A DNA stretch of 64,000 bases from Vibrio syngnathi (GCF_002119525.1 NZ_CP017916.1:2108001-2172000), one strand, 5' to 3'; positions 1 through 9,907 are shown, counted from the first letter of the stretch. Made by a program: numbers and translations. Notes: a model not told the origin generated them from the letters alone.

Positions 1-256
1 CTAACGCTTGCTTCATTTCTGGTGTTAAACGAGCACATGCCTCTTCAATCTCAGTCGAGTTGACTCGAATGGATTCTGGAGTCACACGATCGAACTTTTC
101 AGTCAGTTCCTTAAGTGCGGCATCGCCTTCATTTCGTACTTTTGCAATAACATCAGAAACAGTCGCTGTGATGTTTGCACCTTCAGTAATAGCTGGACGC
201 TCTAATACCGAGTCTTGCTGTGATTCACTTAAAGATTGCCAAACAACGGTTCTCAT
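1..256 (-). CDS. hisD: Histidinol dehydrogenase, N-terminal part (cut by window edge)
   Basis: The reverse strand from 256 starts MRTVVWQSLSESQQDSVLER and continues open to the window edge, giving 85 residues. This matches the N-terminus of HisD, the NAD-dependent enzyme that oxidises L-histidinol to L-histidine in the last two steps of histidine synthesis. The catalytic zinc and NAD parts lie outside the window. The start lies 5 bp after the hisG stop, in the usual hisG-hisD order, so it should be cotranscribed under the his attenuator at 1211-1354. Identification rests on the N-terminal sequence and position. Confidence 0.9.
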   Translation of the reverse strand, partial: MRTVVWQSLSESQQDSVLERPAITEGANITATVSDVIAKVRNEGDAALKELTEKFDRVTPESIRVNSTEIEEACARLTPEMKQAL

Positions 257-261
257 CGTCA

Positions 262-1158
262 CTACCCCATCATTTTTTCGATTGGTAATACTAGAATCGA
301 GCTTGCACCCAACTCTTTCAGCTGTTCCATAGTTTCCCAGAACAAGTTCTCTGTACTTACTAGGTGAACGGCAACTTTGTCTTTGTCTGTTGATAAAGGG
401 AGAACCGTTGGATCTTCAGCACCAGGCAGTAGTGCTTTGATTTGCTCTAGCTGAGACGTTGGTGCGTGAAGCATGATGTACTTCGACTCTTTCGCTTGTT
501 GAACACCCTGCATACGAGTCAGTAGTTTTTCAATTAATGCCGTTTTGTCTGCATCGAAATCACCAACACGTTGAATCAGTGTTGCTTTAGATTGGAAGAT
601 AGCCTCTGCTTCCTTTAGACCGTTTGCTTCTAGCGTTGCACCTGTAGAAACTAAATCGGCGATAGCGTCTGCTAGACCAGCACGTGGCGCAACTTCAACT
701 GAGCCAGTTAGCATACAAGCGCTGAATTCAACACCCTGCTCGTCCATGTAGGCTTTTAGTAATTGTGGGTAAGTTGTCGCAATACGTTTGCCCGCTAGGT
801 CTTGTGGGCCGTTGTATTCTTCATCTTTGTTGATTGCGATAGAAAGGCGGCAACCACCGAAGTCTAAACGACGTAGTGTACGAAACTCTGATGGCTCTTT
901 TAAAGCAACGCGGTCTAGGCGAACTTCTTCTAGTTCATTCTCACCGATAAAACCAAGGTCAACCACACCATCCATGATAAGGCCTGGGATGTCGTCATCA
1001 CGAACGAGTAACAAGTCGATTGGCATATTTAGTGAATGAACAACTAAGCGCTCACCCATGATGTTAAATTTCACACCACATTTTTTAAGTAGATCTTGGC
1101 ACTCTTTACTTAAGCGACCTTTCTTTTGAATTGCGATTCTTAGGCGTTGTGTCTGCAT
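262..1158 (-). CDS. hisG: ATP phosphoribosyltransferase, long form
   Basis: HisG condenses ATP with PRPP, the first and feedback-controlled step of histidine synthesis. The 298-residue product is the long HisG form, which has a C-terminal regulatory domain and works without HisZ. The family segments [12 protein letters not shown] (about 155-166) and [13 protein letters not shown] (about 168-180) are present, and the protein ends in [16 protein letters not shown] as in enterobacterial HisG. I chose the ATG at 1158 ([14 protein letters not shown]) over an in-frame upstream codon at 1176, because it aligns with the E. coli start and length (299). It is the first structural gene after the his leader and attenuator. 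Confidence 0.96.
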   Translation of the reverse strand: MQTQRLRIAIQKKGRLSKECQDLLKKCGVKFNIMGERLVVHSLNMPIDLLLVRDDDIPGLIMDGVVDLGFIGENELEEVRLDRVALKEPSEFRTLRRLDFGGCRLSIAINKDEEYNGPQDLAGKRIATTYPQLLKAYMDEQGVEFSACMLTGSVEVAPRAGLADAIADLVSTGATLEANGLKEAEAIFQSKATLIQRVGDFDADKTALIEKLLTRMQGVQQAKESKYIMLHAPTSQLEQIKALLPGAEDPTVLPLSTDKDKVAVHLVSTENLFWETMEQLKELGASSILVLPIEKMMG

Positions 1159-1210
1159 TGCTATATCCCTGTGCAAATATTTGAATTTATTGATTATTTA
1201 AAGTGCTAAA

Positions 1211-1250
1211 ACTAAAAAACCCTCGGAAGACTTTGTCGTCCCGAGGGTTT
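1211..1250 (-). terminator. his operon attenuator (rho-independent terminator)
   Basis: On the minus strand a 10-bp G+C-rich stem (arms 1241-1250 and 1217-1226) is followed by a T tract, between the his leader peptide and hisG. A second G+C-rich hairpin (arms 1291-1297 and 1276-1282) lies between the leader peptide and this terminator, as expected for the pause or anti-terminator structures of a ribosome-mediated attenuator. Confidence 0.85.
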
Positions 1251-1321
1251 AAATCTAAATTCTTTGACTTAACCTCCGGGAGAATTCTTGCTCCCGGGTA
1301 TACGTAAATCTCCCCGAAAGA

Positions 1322-1354
1322 CTAGATAGGGTGATGATGGTGATGAATGTTCAT
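1322..1354 (-). CDS. hisL: his operon leader peptide, MNIHHHHHPI
   Basis: An ATG at 1354 opens a 10-codon frame reading MNIHHHHHPI and ending in TAG at 1322-1324. Five consecutive histidine codons sit about 70 nt before the attenuator terminator and 160 nt before hisG. This is the classic his leader: when charged tRNA-His is scarce the ribosome stalls on the His run and transcription reads through into hisG. The enterobacterial leader has seven His codons, this one five. The frame was read directly from the sequence. Confidence 0.9.
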   Translation of the reverse strand: MNIHHHHHPI

Positions 1355-1484
1355 TACTAATTTACGCATACTTATCAGCTCTTAGGTTGTTTGCTGTCTT
1401 GTCTCCACACTAACTAAGCTGACACCCTTTTTCAACCATTTATTCGAACTTTTTTCACGAAATTTAAAATTAAATTAACGAACA

Positions 1485-1512
1485 CAAAAAAAGGGAGGCA
1501 AACGCCTCCCTT
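1485..1512 (-). terminator. Rho-independent terminator of the NhaC-family gene
   Basis: The stem arms are 1491-1499 and 1504-1512, and a run of A on the plus strand gives the U tract on the minus strand. It lies 24 bp past the stop of the carrier gene at 1536. Confidence 0.85.
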
Positions 1513-1535
1513 CTCATTATTCAATCAAATGATGA

Positions 1536-3128
1536 TTAGCTTTTACACGTTGCCATCTTACAACGTGAGAAATAAGCCAATGCAAAACATACCGCAACAA
1601 ACGTTAGAGACGCTGCGCCAAATGCAATGCCAGTTGATGATGTCATTCCTAGGGTGATGAAACCAATACACGATACGAACGCCACAGACAGCGCATAAGG
1701 GAGCTGAGTCGATACGTGATCAATGTGGTTACAACGCGCACCTGTAGAAGACAGAATCGTTGTATCCGAGATTGGAGAACAGTGATCACCAAATACAGAA
1801 CCCGCAAGAACCGCACTTAGCATAGGAAGGATTAGCGCGATGTCAGAGGCTGCAGCCATGTCACCCGCAATCGGTAACATGATACCGAACGTACCCCAAG
1901 ATGTACCTGTCGAGAACGCCATTAGGCCAGCAAGAAGGAACAAGATAACCGGTAGCCAGTGGTAATCGATGTTACCTGTTGCTAGAGAGGATAGGTACGA
2001 ACCTGTTTTCATGTCACCAATAACAGAACCAATCGTCCATGCAAATACAAGGATAAGGATAGCGCCAAACATTGAGCTTGCACCAATCCACATTGTTCTT
2101 GTGATATCAACCAAAGGTAGTTTCTGTTTGAATACCGTTGCTAGCGCAACGAGTAAACCAATCACACCACCGTAAACCAGAGACTTACCTACATCCGTAT
2201 TTTCAAATGCGCCAAGTAAGTTGAATGCTTGACCATCAGCAGTAAGCGCTTGGCCACCCGTGTAAAGCATTGCAGCAACCGTCGCTACGATTAACGCTAC
2301 GATTGGCATTACGAGATCAGAAACAGAACCGTTTTCGCTCTCTTGAATATCCAGCTCTTCGTTTAGATCGTGCGCTTGCTTTTGATCATTGTCGCCTTCA
2401 AAGCCACGGCCTTGAGAAGCTTCAATCTCATGCTCGCGCATTTTACCAACATCTAAACCAAACCACGCAACAGCAAACACCATTAATAGCGCGAACACAG
2501 CGTAGAAGTTCATTGGGATAAGGCGAACGTAAGCACCCAGTGCAGAATACTCTGTCACACCGTGTGTCACTAAGATGCCACCAATGATAGTAATAATGTA
2601 AGCACCCCAGCTAGAAGCAGGCATGATCACACACATAGGAGCAGCAGTTGAGTCTAGGATATAAGCTAGCTTAGCGCGAGATACGTAGAAGCGGTCAGTT
2701 ACAGGGCGAGAGATAGCACCTACCGCTAAGCTGTTGAAGTAATCATCCACAAAGATGAATACACCTAAGAATGCAGCAAGTAGTTTAGAACCACGTTTGC
2801 TCTTAACACGAGACTGTGCCCACTCAGCGAATGCGCGAGTACCGCCAGATAGTGTTAATAATGCCGTTGTCATTCCAAGAATAATTAGGAAAGCGACAAT
2901 GCTCATGTTCCAAGTGTTAATGCCACCATCTTCGATGAAAACACCAGATACTTTAGTAAAGACGTAGCTAGCTGCGTTACCTACTGAGTAGTCAGCAAGT
3001 AGAATCGCACCCATAACAATACCGACACCCAAGGAAACTAATACACGGCGGGTAACAATAGCAAGAGTCAAGGCAACCAAGGGAGGAAGCAGCGATAAAG
3101 GCGATGTTGCAAAATCTATTAAATTCAT
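1536..3128 (-). CDS. NhaC-family carrier, predicted lysine transporter (riboswitch-controlled)
   Basis: This is a 530-residue polytopic inner-membrane protein of the NhaC Na+/H+ antiporter superfamily, hydrophobic apart from a charged loop at about 230-265. Family-typical segments include FVDDYFNSLAVG and FSTGTSWGTFGIMLPIAGD. A lysine riboswitch lies directly upstream (3244-3413). L-box control of NhaC-type carriers in gamma-proteobacteria led to the published proposal that this subgroup (called LysW there) imports lysine. I therefore infer lysine uptake rather than sodium export, although automated annotation will say Na+/H+ antiporter. The ATG at 3128 follows GAAG; the upstream TTG at 3137 is less likely. 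It is monocistronic with its own terminator. Confidence 0.85.
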   Translation of the reverse strand: MNLIDFATSPLSLLPPLVALTLAIVTRRVLVSLGVGIVMGAILLADYSVGNAASYVFTKVSGVFIEDGGINTWNMSIVAFLIILGMTTALLTLSGGTRAFAEWAQSRVKSKRGSKLLAAFLGVFIFVDDYFNSLAVGAISRPVTDRFYVSRAKLAYILDSTAAPMCVIMPASSWGAYIITIIGGILVTHGVTEYSALGAYVRLIPMNFYAVFALLMVFAVAWFGLDVGKMREHEIEASQGRGFEGDNDQKQAHDLNEELDIQESENGSVSDLVMPIVALIVATVAAMLYTGGQALTADGQAFNLLGAFENTDVGKSLVYGGVIGLLVALATVFKQKLPLVDITRTMWIGASSMFGAILILVFAWTIGSVIGDMKTGSYLSSLATGNIDYHWLPVILFLLAGLMAFSTGTSWGTFGIMLPIAGDMAAASDIALILPMLSAVLAGSVFGDHCSPISDTTILSSTGARCNHIDHVSTQLPYALSVAFVSCIGFITLGMTSSTGIAFGAASLTFVAVCFALAYFSRCKMATCKS

Positions 3129-3243
3129 GATCTTCAAAAACCAGTTTTTTATTTGGCTAGAGATCTACTGCAGATAAACTTGATACGGCTTATCAAGCTC
3201 ATGTTGAACTAAGCGAAAGGGAAGTGAACACTTCACCCAACCC

Positions 3244-3413
3244 TACAGTAGCGCTCCATAGTTTAAAATTAAGACTATGGCAGTGTTGTACCTATTAAGC
3301 ACAACCCCAGCAAATTGCTTAGATATACAATTTACTTCGGCAATTACACCTTTCATTCCCGTTCATTGGCATCACCCCAACGAAAACTACTCTTTATAAT
3401 TGCACCTCTACGT
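3244..3413 (-). ncRNA. Lysine riboswitch (L-box) aptamer
   Basis: Read on the minus strand from about 3413, the segment shows the conserved order of lysine-aptamer elements: TAGAGGTGC, then AAGAGTAG, GGGAATGAAAGG, GCCGAAG followed by AAATTG, GCTGGG, a long stem with arms CCATAG and CTATGG, and the closing GGAGCGCTAC that pairs through CTAC with GTAG at the 5' end. Its 3' end lies about 115 nt before the ATG of the NhaC-family gene. The segment between holds two hairpins (around 3208-3235 and 3179-3197) but no clear U-tracted terminator, so the expression platform could act on translation. Confidence 0.9.
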
Positions 3414-3796
3414 GCGGTAACATTATTAACCGTGTAAACCAGAGTTTAACAACAGATTAACCAAAGCACCGCATCAGGTGGCCGCAATTGTACCCATCAA
3501 GAGCAACAATGCAACATATCATTCCGAGAAAAATAAGCTTTTTGTTAATGAAGTAATCAATAGAAGAATAGTCAACTTTTACGGATTACTCCACTTAACA
3601 CATATCAGATATCACCTGTTTTTTTTAAGATATTCTTAATAGTTATTATAAGTTCATTAGAAGTCTATCTTTTCATCTTAAAACACTCGTCTCATTTTCT
3701 TATTTAAATAACTAATAGAAGAAATACTATTTGTTTTATTCTTAGGCTCTGTTTATTATTAGGAGGATTATTTAGTTTACCTTGATGGGAAATATC
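3414..3796. other. Divergent intergenic region, A+T-rich promoter region of hns
   Basis: These roughly 380 bp hold the promoters of the leftward riboswitch-carrier unit and of rightward hns. The hns-proximal half is strongly A+T-rich with T runs around 3618-3626, as seen at autoregulated hns promoters. A strong Shine-Dalgarno-like AGGAGGA at about 3761-3767 lies too far (about 30 nt) from the chosen hns start to serve it directly. No further gene was seen. Confidence 0.4.
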
Positions 3797-4207
3797 ATGT
3801 CTGAATTAACAAAAACTCTATTAAATATCCGTAGCCTTCGTGCGTTCTCACGTGAATTAACTCTTGAGCAACTTGAAGAAGCGCTAGACAAGCTGACTAT
3901 TGTTGTACAAGAACGTCAAGAGTCTGAAGCTGAAGAACGCGCAGCAAAAGCAGAGCAAGAAGCTAAGCTTTCTGCTATCGCAGAACAAATTGCAAAAGAC
4001 GGAATCGATGTTGCCGATCTTATTGCTGCACTTTCTGGTGAAGCAAAATCTAAAACAACAAAATCTAAACGTGCTCCTCGCCCTGCGAAATACAAATACG
4101 TAGACGCGAATGGCGACGAAAAAACTTGGACAGGTCAAGGCCGTACGCCTTCAGCTATCCAAGAACAACTAGATGCTGGTAAATCTCTAGAAGAGTTTGC
4201 TCTTTAA
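3797..4207 (+). CDS. hns: H-NS family nucleoid-associated protein (VicH-like)
   Basis: This 136-residue protein has the H-NS layout: an N-terminal oligomerisation region (MSELTKTLLNIRSLRAFSRE), a charged coiled coil at about 30-65, a basic linker (KSKTTKSKRAPRP) and the C-terminal DNA-binding domain with KYVDANGDEKTWTGQGRTP. H-NS binds curved A+T-rich DNA and silences horizontally acquired genes. The length matches VicH of V. cholerae. I chose the ATG at 3797 because it gives the canonical MSEL start; in-frame TTG 3782 and ATG 3785 lie upstream. A 9-nt piece of its last codons is repeated 21 bp later, beyond the stop (see findings). Confidence 0.95.
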   Translation: MSELTKTLLNIRSLRAFSRELTLEQLEEALDKLTIVVQERQESEAEERAAKAEQEAKLSAIAEQIAKDGIDVADLIAALSGEAKSKTTKSKRAPRPAKYKYVDANGDEKTWTGQGRTPSAIQEQLDAGKSLEEFAL

Positions 4208-4222
4208 GGCATCGAGTTTGCT
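4193..4222 (+). repeat. Direct repeat spanning the hns stop codon
   Basis: The 9-mer GAGTTTGCT occurs in the last codons of hns (4193-4201) and again at 4214-4222, just after the TAA, with a period of 21 bp. The second copy ends AAGTGA and so carries an in-frame second stop. It is one of several stop-spanning repeats in this window. Confidence 0.6.
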
Positions 4223-4309
4223 AAGTGAATAATCAATAACCCACTAAGCAATAGAATTAATATTTAAGTCGACTAAAGTATTATTTACGGCTTCAATATA
4301 TTCAGAAAC

Positions 4310-4337
4310 AAAAAAGGCTCCTTTCGGAGCCTTTTTT
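4310..4337. terminator. Bidirectional terminator between hns and gsk
   Basis: An 11-bp stem (arms 4311-4321 and 4326-4336) around a TTTC loop has an A run on the left and a T run on the right. It can end transcripts of hns from the left and gsk from the right. Confidence 0.9.
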
Positions 4338-4374
4338 ATATTTCTAATAGTGAAATATAAATCAAAAAAATGCC

Positions 4375-5679
4375 TTATCTTTCCCAGTACGCTTCTTCTA
4401 GACTATCTTCTCTTTCAGGAAGGCCTCGAGATAATCGTGGCGAGTGCTGAACTAATACTTCATAACTTGCGCGGTTTGAATATTTACAAACTTGTGAGAA
4501 AGAAGAATACGTCAAGAATGAATGCTGATGCTTACTTGAGTTAGGCACATTTTCTTTATGGTACTTATTAGCGGCCATATCATGTAATAGAGCAGACAAC
4601 GCAGCATCACCGGCACCATTAGTATTCTTAATCTTTTCTGGGCCGCCCATGTAAGGTGCGATATGCGAATAGATTTTCGTTGGATTTTCACATAAATCTT
4701 TATGTGCGGGACGACTAAACTCATAACGGTTAAATTCAGCAATCGAGCCTGGTAACAACGGTAATGATGTTTCACGCTTCACTGCATCTTCTGTGTAACC
4801 CGCCATAAACAAGCCCACAGGGCCTGCTGTACATAGAACTAAGTCTACCCAATCTAGTGCTTTGTCTGAAGCAGCTAGAGGATCGCTTTCACCAGTTAAT
4901 GCTTCAGCTTCGTCTTCGTTCATTGCAACAACGGTTACATGTTGTTCAAGGAAATCTTTCCAAAACTCTGGATCATCTTGAATAACGAATTTAGTACCAA
5001 GCGTTAAAACAACAGGTACATCGTATTTCTTCGCGTACTCAATAGCTTTCATTGTTGCTTCAGGCATAGGGTCACCTGGTTTACAACGAACTAAATACGC
5101 CGTTAATACTAAAGCAGAAGCACTTTTGAAAATTTTCTCAGGAATGCTTTCTGGTTTTAATTGGTTCATTTGTCCTTCGCTAATTGCGAAAGTACGTTCA
5201 CCATCTTCTGTAATTAATGCAAAGCAGCGACCAATTGCGCCATCTACCCCTTGTAAATGGTTCAGATCCATTCTGCTTGATGTATTACATAAATAGCGGT
5301 AACCGTAGCTACCAATTTTAATATCTTGGCTCATTACACCCAATAGTGTTGAACGGTCATCCGCCAATACTGAGTAGTTGTGTAATGTATTACCAATTGT
5401 GCCACCTGCGTATTCATTAGTGATCAGGCACTGTTCTTTTAATTCTTGATACAAAGATTCAGCAGCTTCATCACCAATAACCAAAGAGTGTCCCTTACTT
5501 AAGCCATATTTTTCGATTAGCTCAGAACTCACCTTTGCTTCAATATCCACCAAAGTTTGGTCAATACCGATAATATGGGTACGTGACATTCTTTTGCTCG
5601 TTTGAGCTTGGCTTACTAAAGGGTCACGAGCGTGAACCGGAAAATAGTGCTTTGATTTACGTTGTCCAGGGAATTTCAT
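4375..5679 (-). CDS. gsk: Inosine-guanosine kinase
   Basis: Gsk phosphorylates inosine and guanosine with ATP to IMP and GMP in purine salvage. The 434-residue length equals E. coli Gsk. PfkB/ribokinase-family features are visible: the AGGTIGNT substrate segment (91-98) and the NTNGAGD anion-hole and catalytic-Asp signature (352-358, Asp358 the likely base). The ATG at 5679 opens the family N-terminus MKFPGQRKSKHYFPV. A PurR-type palindrome lies about 80 bp upstream (5757-5770), suggesting repression by PurR with purine corepressor. It is transcribed leftward into the bidirectional terminator shared with hns. Confidence 0.96.
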   Translation of the reverse strand: MKFPGQRKSKHYFPVHARDPLVSQAQTSKRMSRTHIIGIDQTLVDIEAKVSSELIEKYGLSKGHSLVIGDEAAESLYQELKEQCLITNEYAGGTIGNTLHNYSVLADDRSTLLGVMSQDIKIGSYGYRYLCNTSSRMDLNHLQGVDGAIGRCFALITEDGERTFAISEGQMNQLKPESIPEKIFKSASALVLTAYLVRCKPGDPMPEATMKAIEYAKKYDVPVVLTLGTKFVIQDDPEFWKDFLEQHVTVVAMNEDEAEALTGESDPLAASDKALDWVDLVLCTAGPVGLFMAGYTEDAVKRETSLPLLPGSIAEFNRYEFSRPAHKDLCENPTKIYSHIAPYMGGPEKIKNTNGAGDAALSALLHDMAANKYHKENVPNSSKHQHSFLTYSSFSQVCKYSNRASYEVLVQHSPRLSRGLPEREDSLEEAYWER

Positions 5680-5756
5680 AGGGCTAGTCTAAGTCAAGGG
5701 GAAATAGGTGGCGGATTCTACCGCGCTATATTTAACGCGGCAATCTTTCAAACTAT

Positions 5757-5770
5757 AGCAAACGTTTGCT
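5757..5770. promoter_or_regulatory. PurR-type operator upstream of gsk
   Basis: AGCAAACGTTTGCT is a perfect 14-bp palindrome with the GCAAACGTTTGC core of the PurR site. It lies in the gap between gsk and the 89-codon gene, about 80 bp before the gsk ATG. PurR control of gsk is inferred from this site. Confidence 0.75.
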
Positions 5771-5781
5771 ACGTTATTTTT

Positions 5782-6051
5782 TTATTCGCCTTCCATAAAG
5801 CTTAGATCAGGCAGCATGCCTAAATGCTCGGCGTAACGTTTTTGATTAAACTCTGCACCGTTTTTCATTACATCAAATACTTCAATAGCCAGTGCACATG
5901 CCATAGCCGCAATCGCCTCTTCACGAGGAGTACCTGTCATCATTAAACGCATCAACGTCTCTTTCACTTTCACGGGTTGGCCGTCTTCAAGTTGGTTTTC
6001 GATAATCTCGATCAACTGCTCTTCTTGCATAAACTCATTTTGTTCAGACAT
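5782..6051 (-). CDS. Conserved-looking small acidic protein of unknown function
   Basis: The product is an 89-residue protein starting MSEQNEFMQEEQLIEI with a strong acidic bias and a predicted all-helical character; the middle (REEAIAAMACALAIEVFDVM) is a hydrophobic helix too short and interrupted to be a clear membrane span. I do not recognise a named family. The frame uses the same codon style as its neighbours. It lies in the same direction as gsk but is separated from it by the PurR-type site, so gsk probably has its own promoter. A cytosolic location is inferred from the absence of a signal sequence. Confidence 0.75.
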   Translation of the reverse strand: MSEQNEFMQEEQLIEIIENQLEDGQPVKVKETLMRLMMTGTPREEAIAAMACALAIEVFDVMKNGAEFNQKRYAEHLGMLPDLSFMEGE

Positions 6052-6254
6052 TTTTCATCTCAGGTCTTGGGTTTTGAGCGACTATGCCACATATAGATCT
6101 GACATCCTAGCGAGTCTCCTCGCGTTCATGCGATTCTCTAACGAAGTCAGCGCACTATTTGTGCAAATGAAACTGTGATTCCAGTCTCGGATCTGTCACG
6201 GCGTTTCTCTTTCTGTTAGAATCTGCGACCAAGTAATAGTAACGGTGTTTAGAC

Positions 6255-7391
6255 ATGTCAGATATCAGCTCTGGAAACAGCGAAAAGAAAGTAATTGTCG
6301 GTATGTCCGGCGGTGTAGATTCGTCAGTATCGGCGTATCTTCTTCAGCAACAAGGCTATCAGGTAGAAGGCCTTTTCATGAAAAACTGGGAAGAAGACGA
6401 TAACGAAGAATACTGCACGGCTGCTGAAGATCTTGCTGATGCTCAAGCGGTATGTGACAAACTAGGTATCCACCTTCACACTATCAACTTTGCTGCAGAA
6501 TACTGGGACAATGTATTTGAATACTTCCTTGCTGAATATAAAGCAGGTCGTACTCCGAACCCAGATATTCTTTGTAACAAAGAAATCAAATTCAAAGCAT
6601 TCTTAGAGTTTGCGGATGAAGTCCTAGACGCAGACTACATTGCGATGGGTCACTACGTTCGTCGTACTTTCCCAACTCAAGAAGAGCTTGATGCTGGCGT
6701 AAAACCAGAAATGCTACGTGGCCTAGACGGCAATAAAGACCAAAGCTATTTCCTTTATACGCTAAGCTCAGATCAAGTGGCACGCAGCCTATTCCCTGTG
6801 GGTGAATTAGAGAAGCCAGAAGTGCGACGCATTGCTGAAGAGCAAGACTTGATCACTGCGAAGAAAAAAGATTCAACAGGTATCTGCTTCATTGGTGAGC
6901 GTAAGTTCACTGAGTTCCTAGGCAAATACCTACCCGCTCAACCGGGTAACATCGAGACACCAGAAGGCCAAGTGATTGGTCAACACCAAGGTTTGATGTA
7001 CCACACGCTAGGTCAGCGTAAAGGTCTACATATCGGCGGCACTAAAGGTGGCGGCGGTAATGAAGAACCATGGTTTGTTGGTGAAAAAGATCTTAAGCGT
7101 AATGTCCTGATAGCGGTACAAGGTAAAGACCACCCTCTTCTAAAATCAGAAGGTTTGATCGCTTCTCAGCTTCATTGGGTAAATCGCACACCAATTACTG
7201 AAGTTATGACGTGCACGGTAAAAACACGTTACCGTCAGACCGATATTCCTTGTACAATCATCCCAATTGATGATGAAAACATTAAGGTTATTTTTGACGA
7301 ACCACAAATTGCAGTGACCCCAGGTCAATCAGCAGTGTTCTACCTAGACAACGTATGTCTTGGTGGTGGTATCATTGAAAAGCGCATCTAA
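6255..7391 (+). CDS. mnmA: tRNA-specific 2-thiouridylase
   Basis: MnmA (TrmU) adds sulfur to C2 of the wobble uridine 34 in tRNA-Lys, tRNA-Glu and tRNA-Gln, using sulfur relayed by the Tus proteins. The 378-residue product has the PP-loop GMSGGVDSS (16-24) that binds ATP, and two catalytic cysteines in NPDILC (Cys107) and STGIC (Cys211). The N-terminal extension [12 protein letters not shown] is slightly longer than in E. coli. It is followed 48 bp later by hflD, the same mnmA-hflD-purB order as in E. coli, so cotranscription with hflD is likely. Confidence 0.97.
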   Translation: MSDISSGNSEKKVIVGMSGGVDSSVSAYLLQQQGYQVEGLFMKNWEEDDNEEYCTAAEDLADAQAVCDKLGIHLHTINFAAEYWDNVFEYFLAEYKAGRTPNPDILCNKEIKFKAFLEFADEVLDADYIAMGHYVRRTFPTQEELDAGVKPEMLRGLDGNKDQSYFLYTLSSDQVARSLFPVGELEKPEVRRIAEEQDLITAKKKDSTGICFIGERKFTEFLGKYLPAQPGNIETPEGQVIGQHQGLMYHTLGQRKGLHIGGTKGGGGNEEPWFVGEKDLKRNVLIAVQGKDHPLLKSEGLIASQLHWVNRTPITEVMTCTVKTRYRQTDIPCTIIPIDDENIKVIFDEPQIAVTPGQSAVFYLDNVCLGGGIIEKRI

Positions 7392-7439
7392 CCAATAAAA
7401 CGAACCACAAACAATAGAAGACAATTTAGGAGTTACTAC

Positions 7440-8057
7440 GTGGCTAATACACTTTATGACCGTACTATTGCTTTCGCTGGAATTTGCCAAGCTGTGGCTT
7501 TGGTTCAACAAGTAGCGAAAGACGGCCATTGTGATAAAGATGCCTTCGAAGCTTCACTCAGTGCCATTTTAAATACCAACCCAGCGAACACCGTGGGCGT
7601 ATTTGGGCGTGAAGCGAACCTAAAGCTTGGCCTTGAGTGCTTAGTAAAAGGTATCGATAGTACTCCAGCTGGTAGCGATATTACTCGTTACATTATCAGC
7701 TTGATGGCACTTGAGCGTAAGCTATCTTCTCGTAACGACTCGATGTCTCAGCTTGGCGATCGCATTCAAACTGCAGAACGTCAAACTGAACACTTTGATC
7801 TGTTTGACGAGCAAATGATCAGCAACCTAGCGAGCATCTACCTTGATGTGGTGAGCCCTATCGGCCCGCGTATTCAGGTTTCTGGTACGCCAGCTGTACT
7901 TCAACAGACGTCGAGCCAACATAAGGTCCGCGCACTCCTTCTATCTGGAATTCGAAGCGCTGTGTTATGGCGTCAAGTTGGCGGTAAACGTCGCCACCTT
8001 ATCTTCGGTCGCAAGAAGATGATCGAGCAGGCTCAAATCCTGCTAGCTCGCATGTAA
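7440..8057 (+). CDS. hflD: High frequency lysogenization protein HflD
   Basis: The 205-residue product begins (M)[25 protein letters not shown], the HflD (YcfC) N-terminus. HflD is a peripheral inner-membrane protein that in E. coli binds lambda CII and promotes its degradation; its normal cellular role is unclear. The start codon is GTG at 7440, preceded by TTTAGGAG. It lies between mnmA and purB as in enterobacteria and ends in its own terminator, so purB has a separate promoter. An 8-mer from its last codons is repeated after the stop and forms part of the terminator stem. Confidence 0.94.
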   Translation: MANTLYDRTIAFAGICQAVALVQQVAKDGHCDKDAFEASLSAILNTNPANTVGVFGREANLKLGLECLVKGIDSTPAGSDITRYIISLMALERKLSSRNDSMSQLGDRIQTAERQTEHFDLFDEQMISNLASIYLDVVSPIGPRIQVSGTPAVLQQTSSQHKVRALLLSGIRSAVLWRQVGGKRRHLIFGRKKMIEQAQILLARM

Positions 8058-8070
8058 TTTATTAGCTCGC
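8044..8070 (+). repeat. Direct repeat spanning the hflD stop codon
   Basis: TAGCTCGC at 8044-8051 (coding, before TAA) recurs at 8063-8070, a period of 19 bp. The downstream copy supplies the left arm of the terminator hairpin. Confidence 0.5.
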
Positions 8071-8093
8071 GCCTGGTCGCGAGCTTGTTTTTT
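8065..8093 (+). terminator. Rho-independent terminator of hflD
   Basis: The 7-bp stem has arms GCTCGCG (8065-8071) and CGCGAGC (8078-8084) and is followed by TTGTTTTTT. Confidence 0.85.
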
Positions 8094-8110
8094 GTATCAA
8101 CACAACTCTC

Positions 8111-8126
8111 ACGCAAACGATTGCGC
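8111..8126. promoter_or_regulatory. PurR-type operator upstream of purB
   Basis: ACGCAAACGATTGCGC matches the PurR consensus ACGCAAACGTTTGCGT at most positions, with a near-perfect palindromic core. It lies 75-90 bp before the purB ATG, where a promoter is expected. purB is a known PurR target in enterobacteria. Confidence 0.8.
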
Positions 8127-8161
8127 AATATGCGTGACAATTGAGATTGTTACTGGTATAA

Positions 8162-9571
<1,410 letters not shown>

Positions 9572-9593
9572 AATTCGAATCACAGAATAGACT

Positions 9594-9619
9594 AAGGCTT
9601 CCCATGTGGAAGCCTTTTT
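9594..9619 (+). terminator. Rho-independent terminator of purB
   Basis: The 9-bp stem AAGGCTTCC/GGAAGCCTT (9594-9602, 9608-9616) is followed by T residues, 23 bp after the purB stop. Confidence 0.88.
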
Positions 9620-9763
9620 GTTGAGCGGAACCAAGTGTGTTGGCTCAAGAGCCGTCAGTAAAAGACACAAAGCCATCCCGCCTAATTGCCCTGCTCATAT
9701 AAGTCCGTGCGATATCAACCAATAGACATCGTAACGCTTCATCACCAACAACCCTCTATCACC

Positions 9764-9808
9764 AGACACATATCTCTTGGACACATATCCCCCGGACACA
9801 TAACTCCC
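9764..9808. repeat. Three tandem 15-bp repeats in the purB-htpX gap
   Basis: Units at 9764-9778, 9779-9793 and 9794-9808 share the core GACACATA, with variable ends (TCTCTT, TCCCCC, ACTCCC). They lie between the purB terminator and the htpX terminator, in a gap of 336 bp with no gene. No function is apparent. Confidence 0.6.
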
Positions 9809-9837
9809 AGAGACTTACTCTCTTGAATGCCAAGATC

Positions 9838-9864
9838 AAAAAAGGCCTCCCGAAGAAAGCCTTT
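9838..9864 (-). terminator. Probable terminator of htpX
   Basis: A short stem (AAAGGC 9841-9846, GCCTTT 9859-9864) is flanked on the left by A residues that give a minus-strand U tract, 44 bp past the htpX stop. Confidence 0.6.
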
Positions 9865-9907
9865 AGAATACATATTGCCGCTTAACGAAAGTAGCTTGTA
9901 TTAGAAA

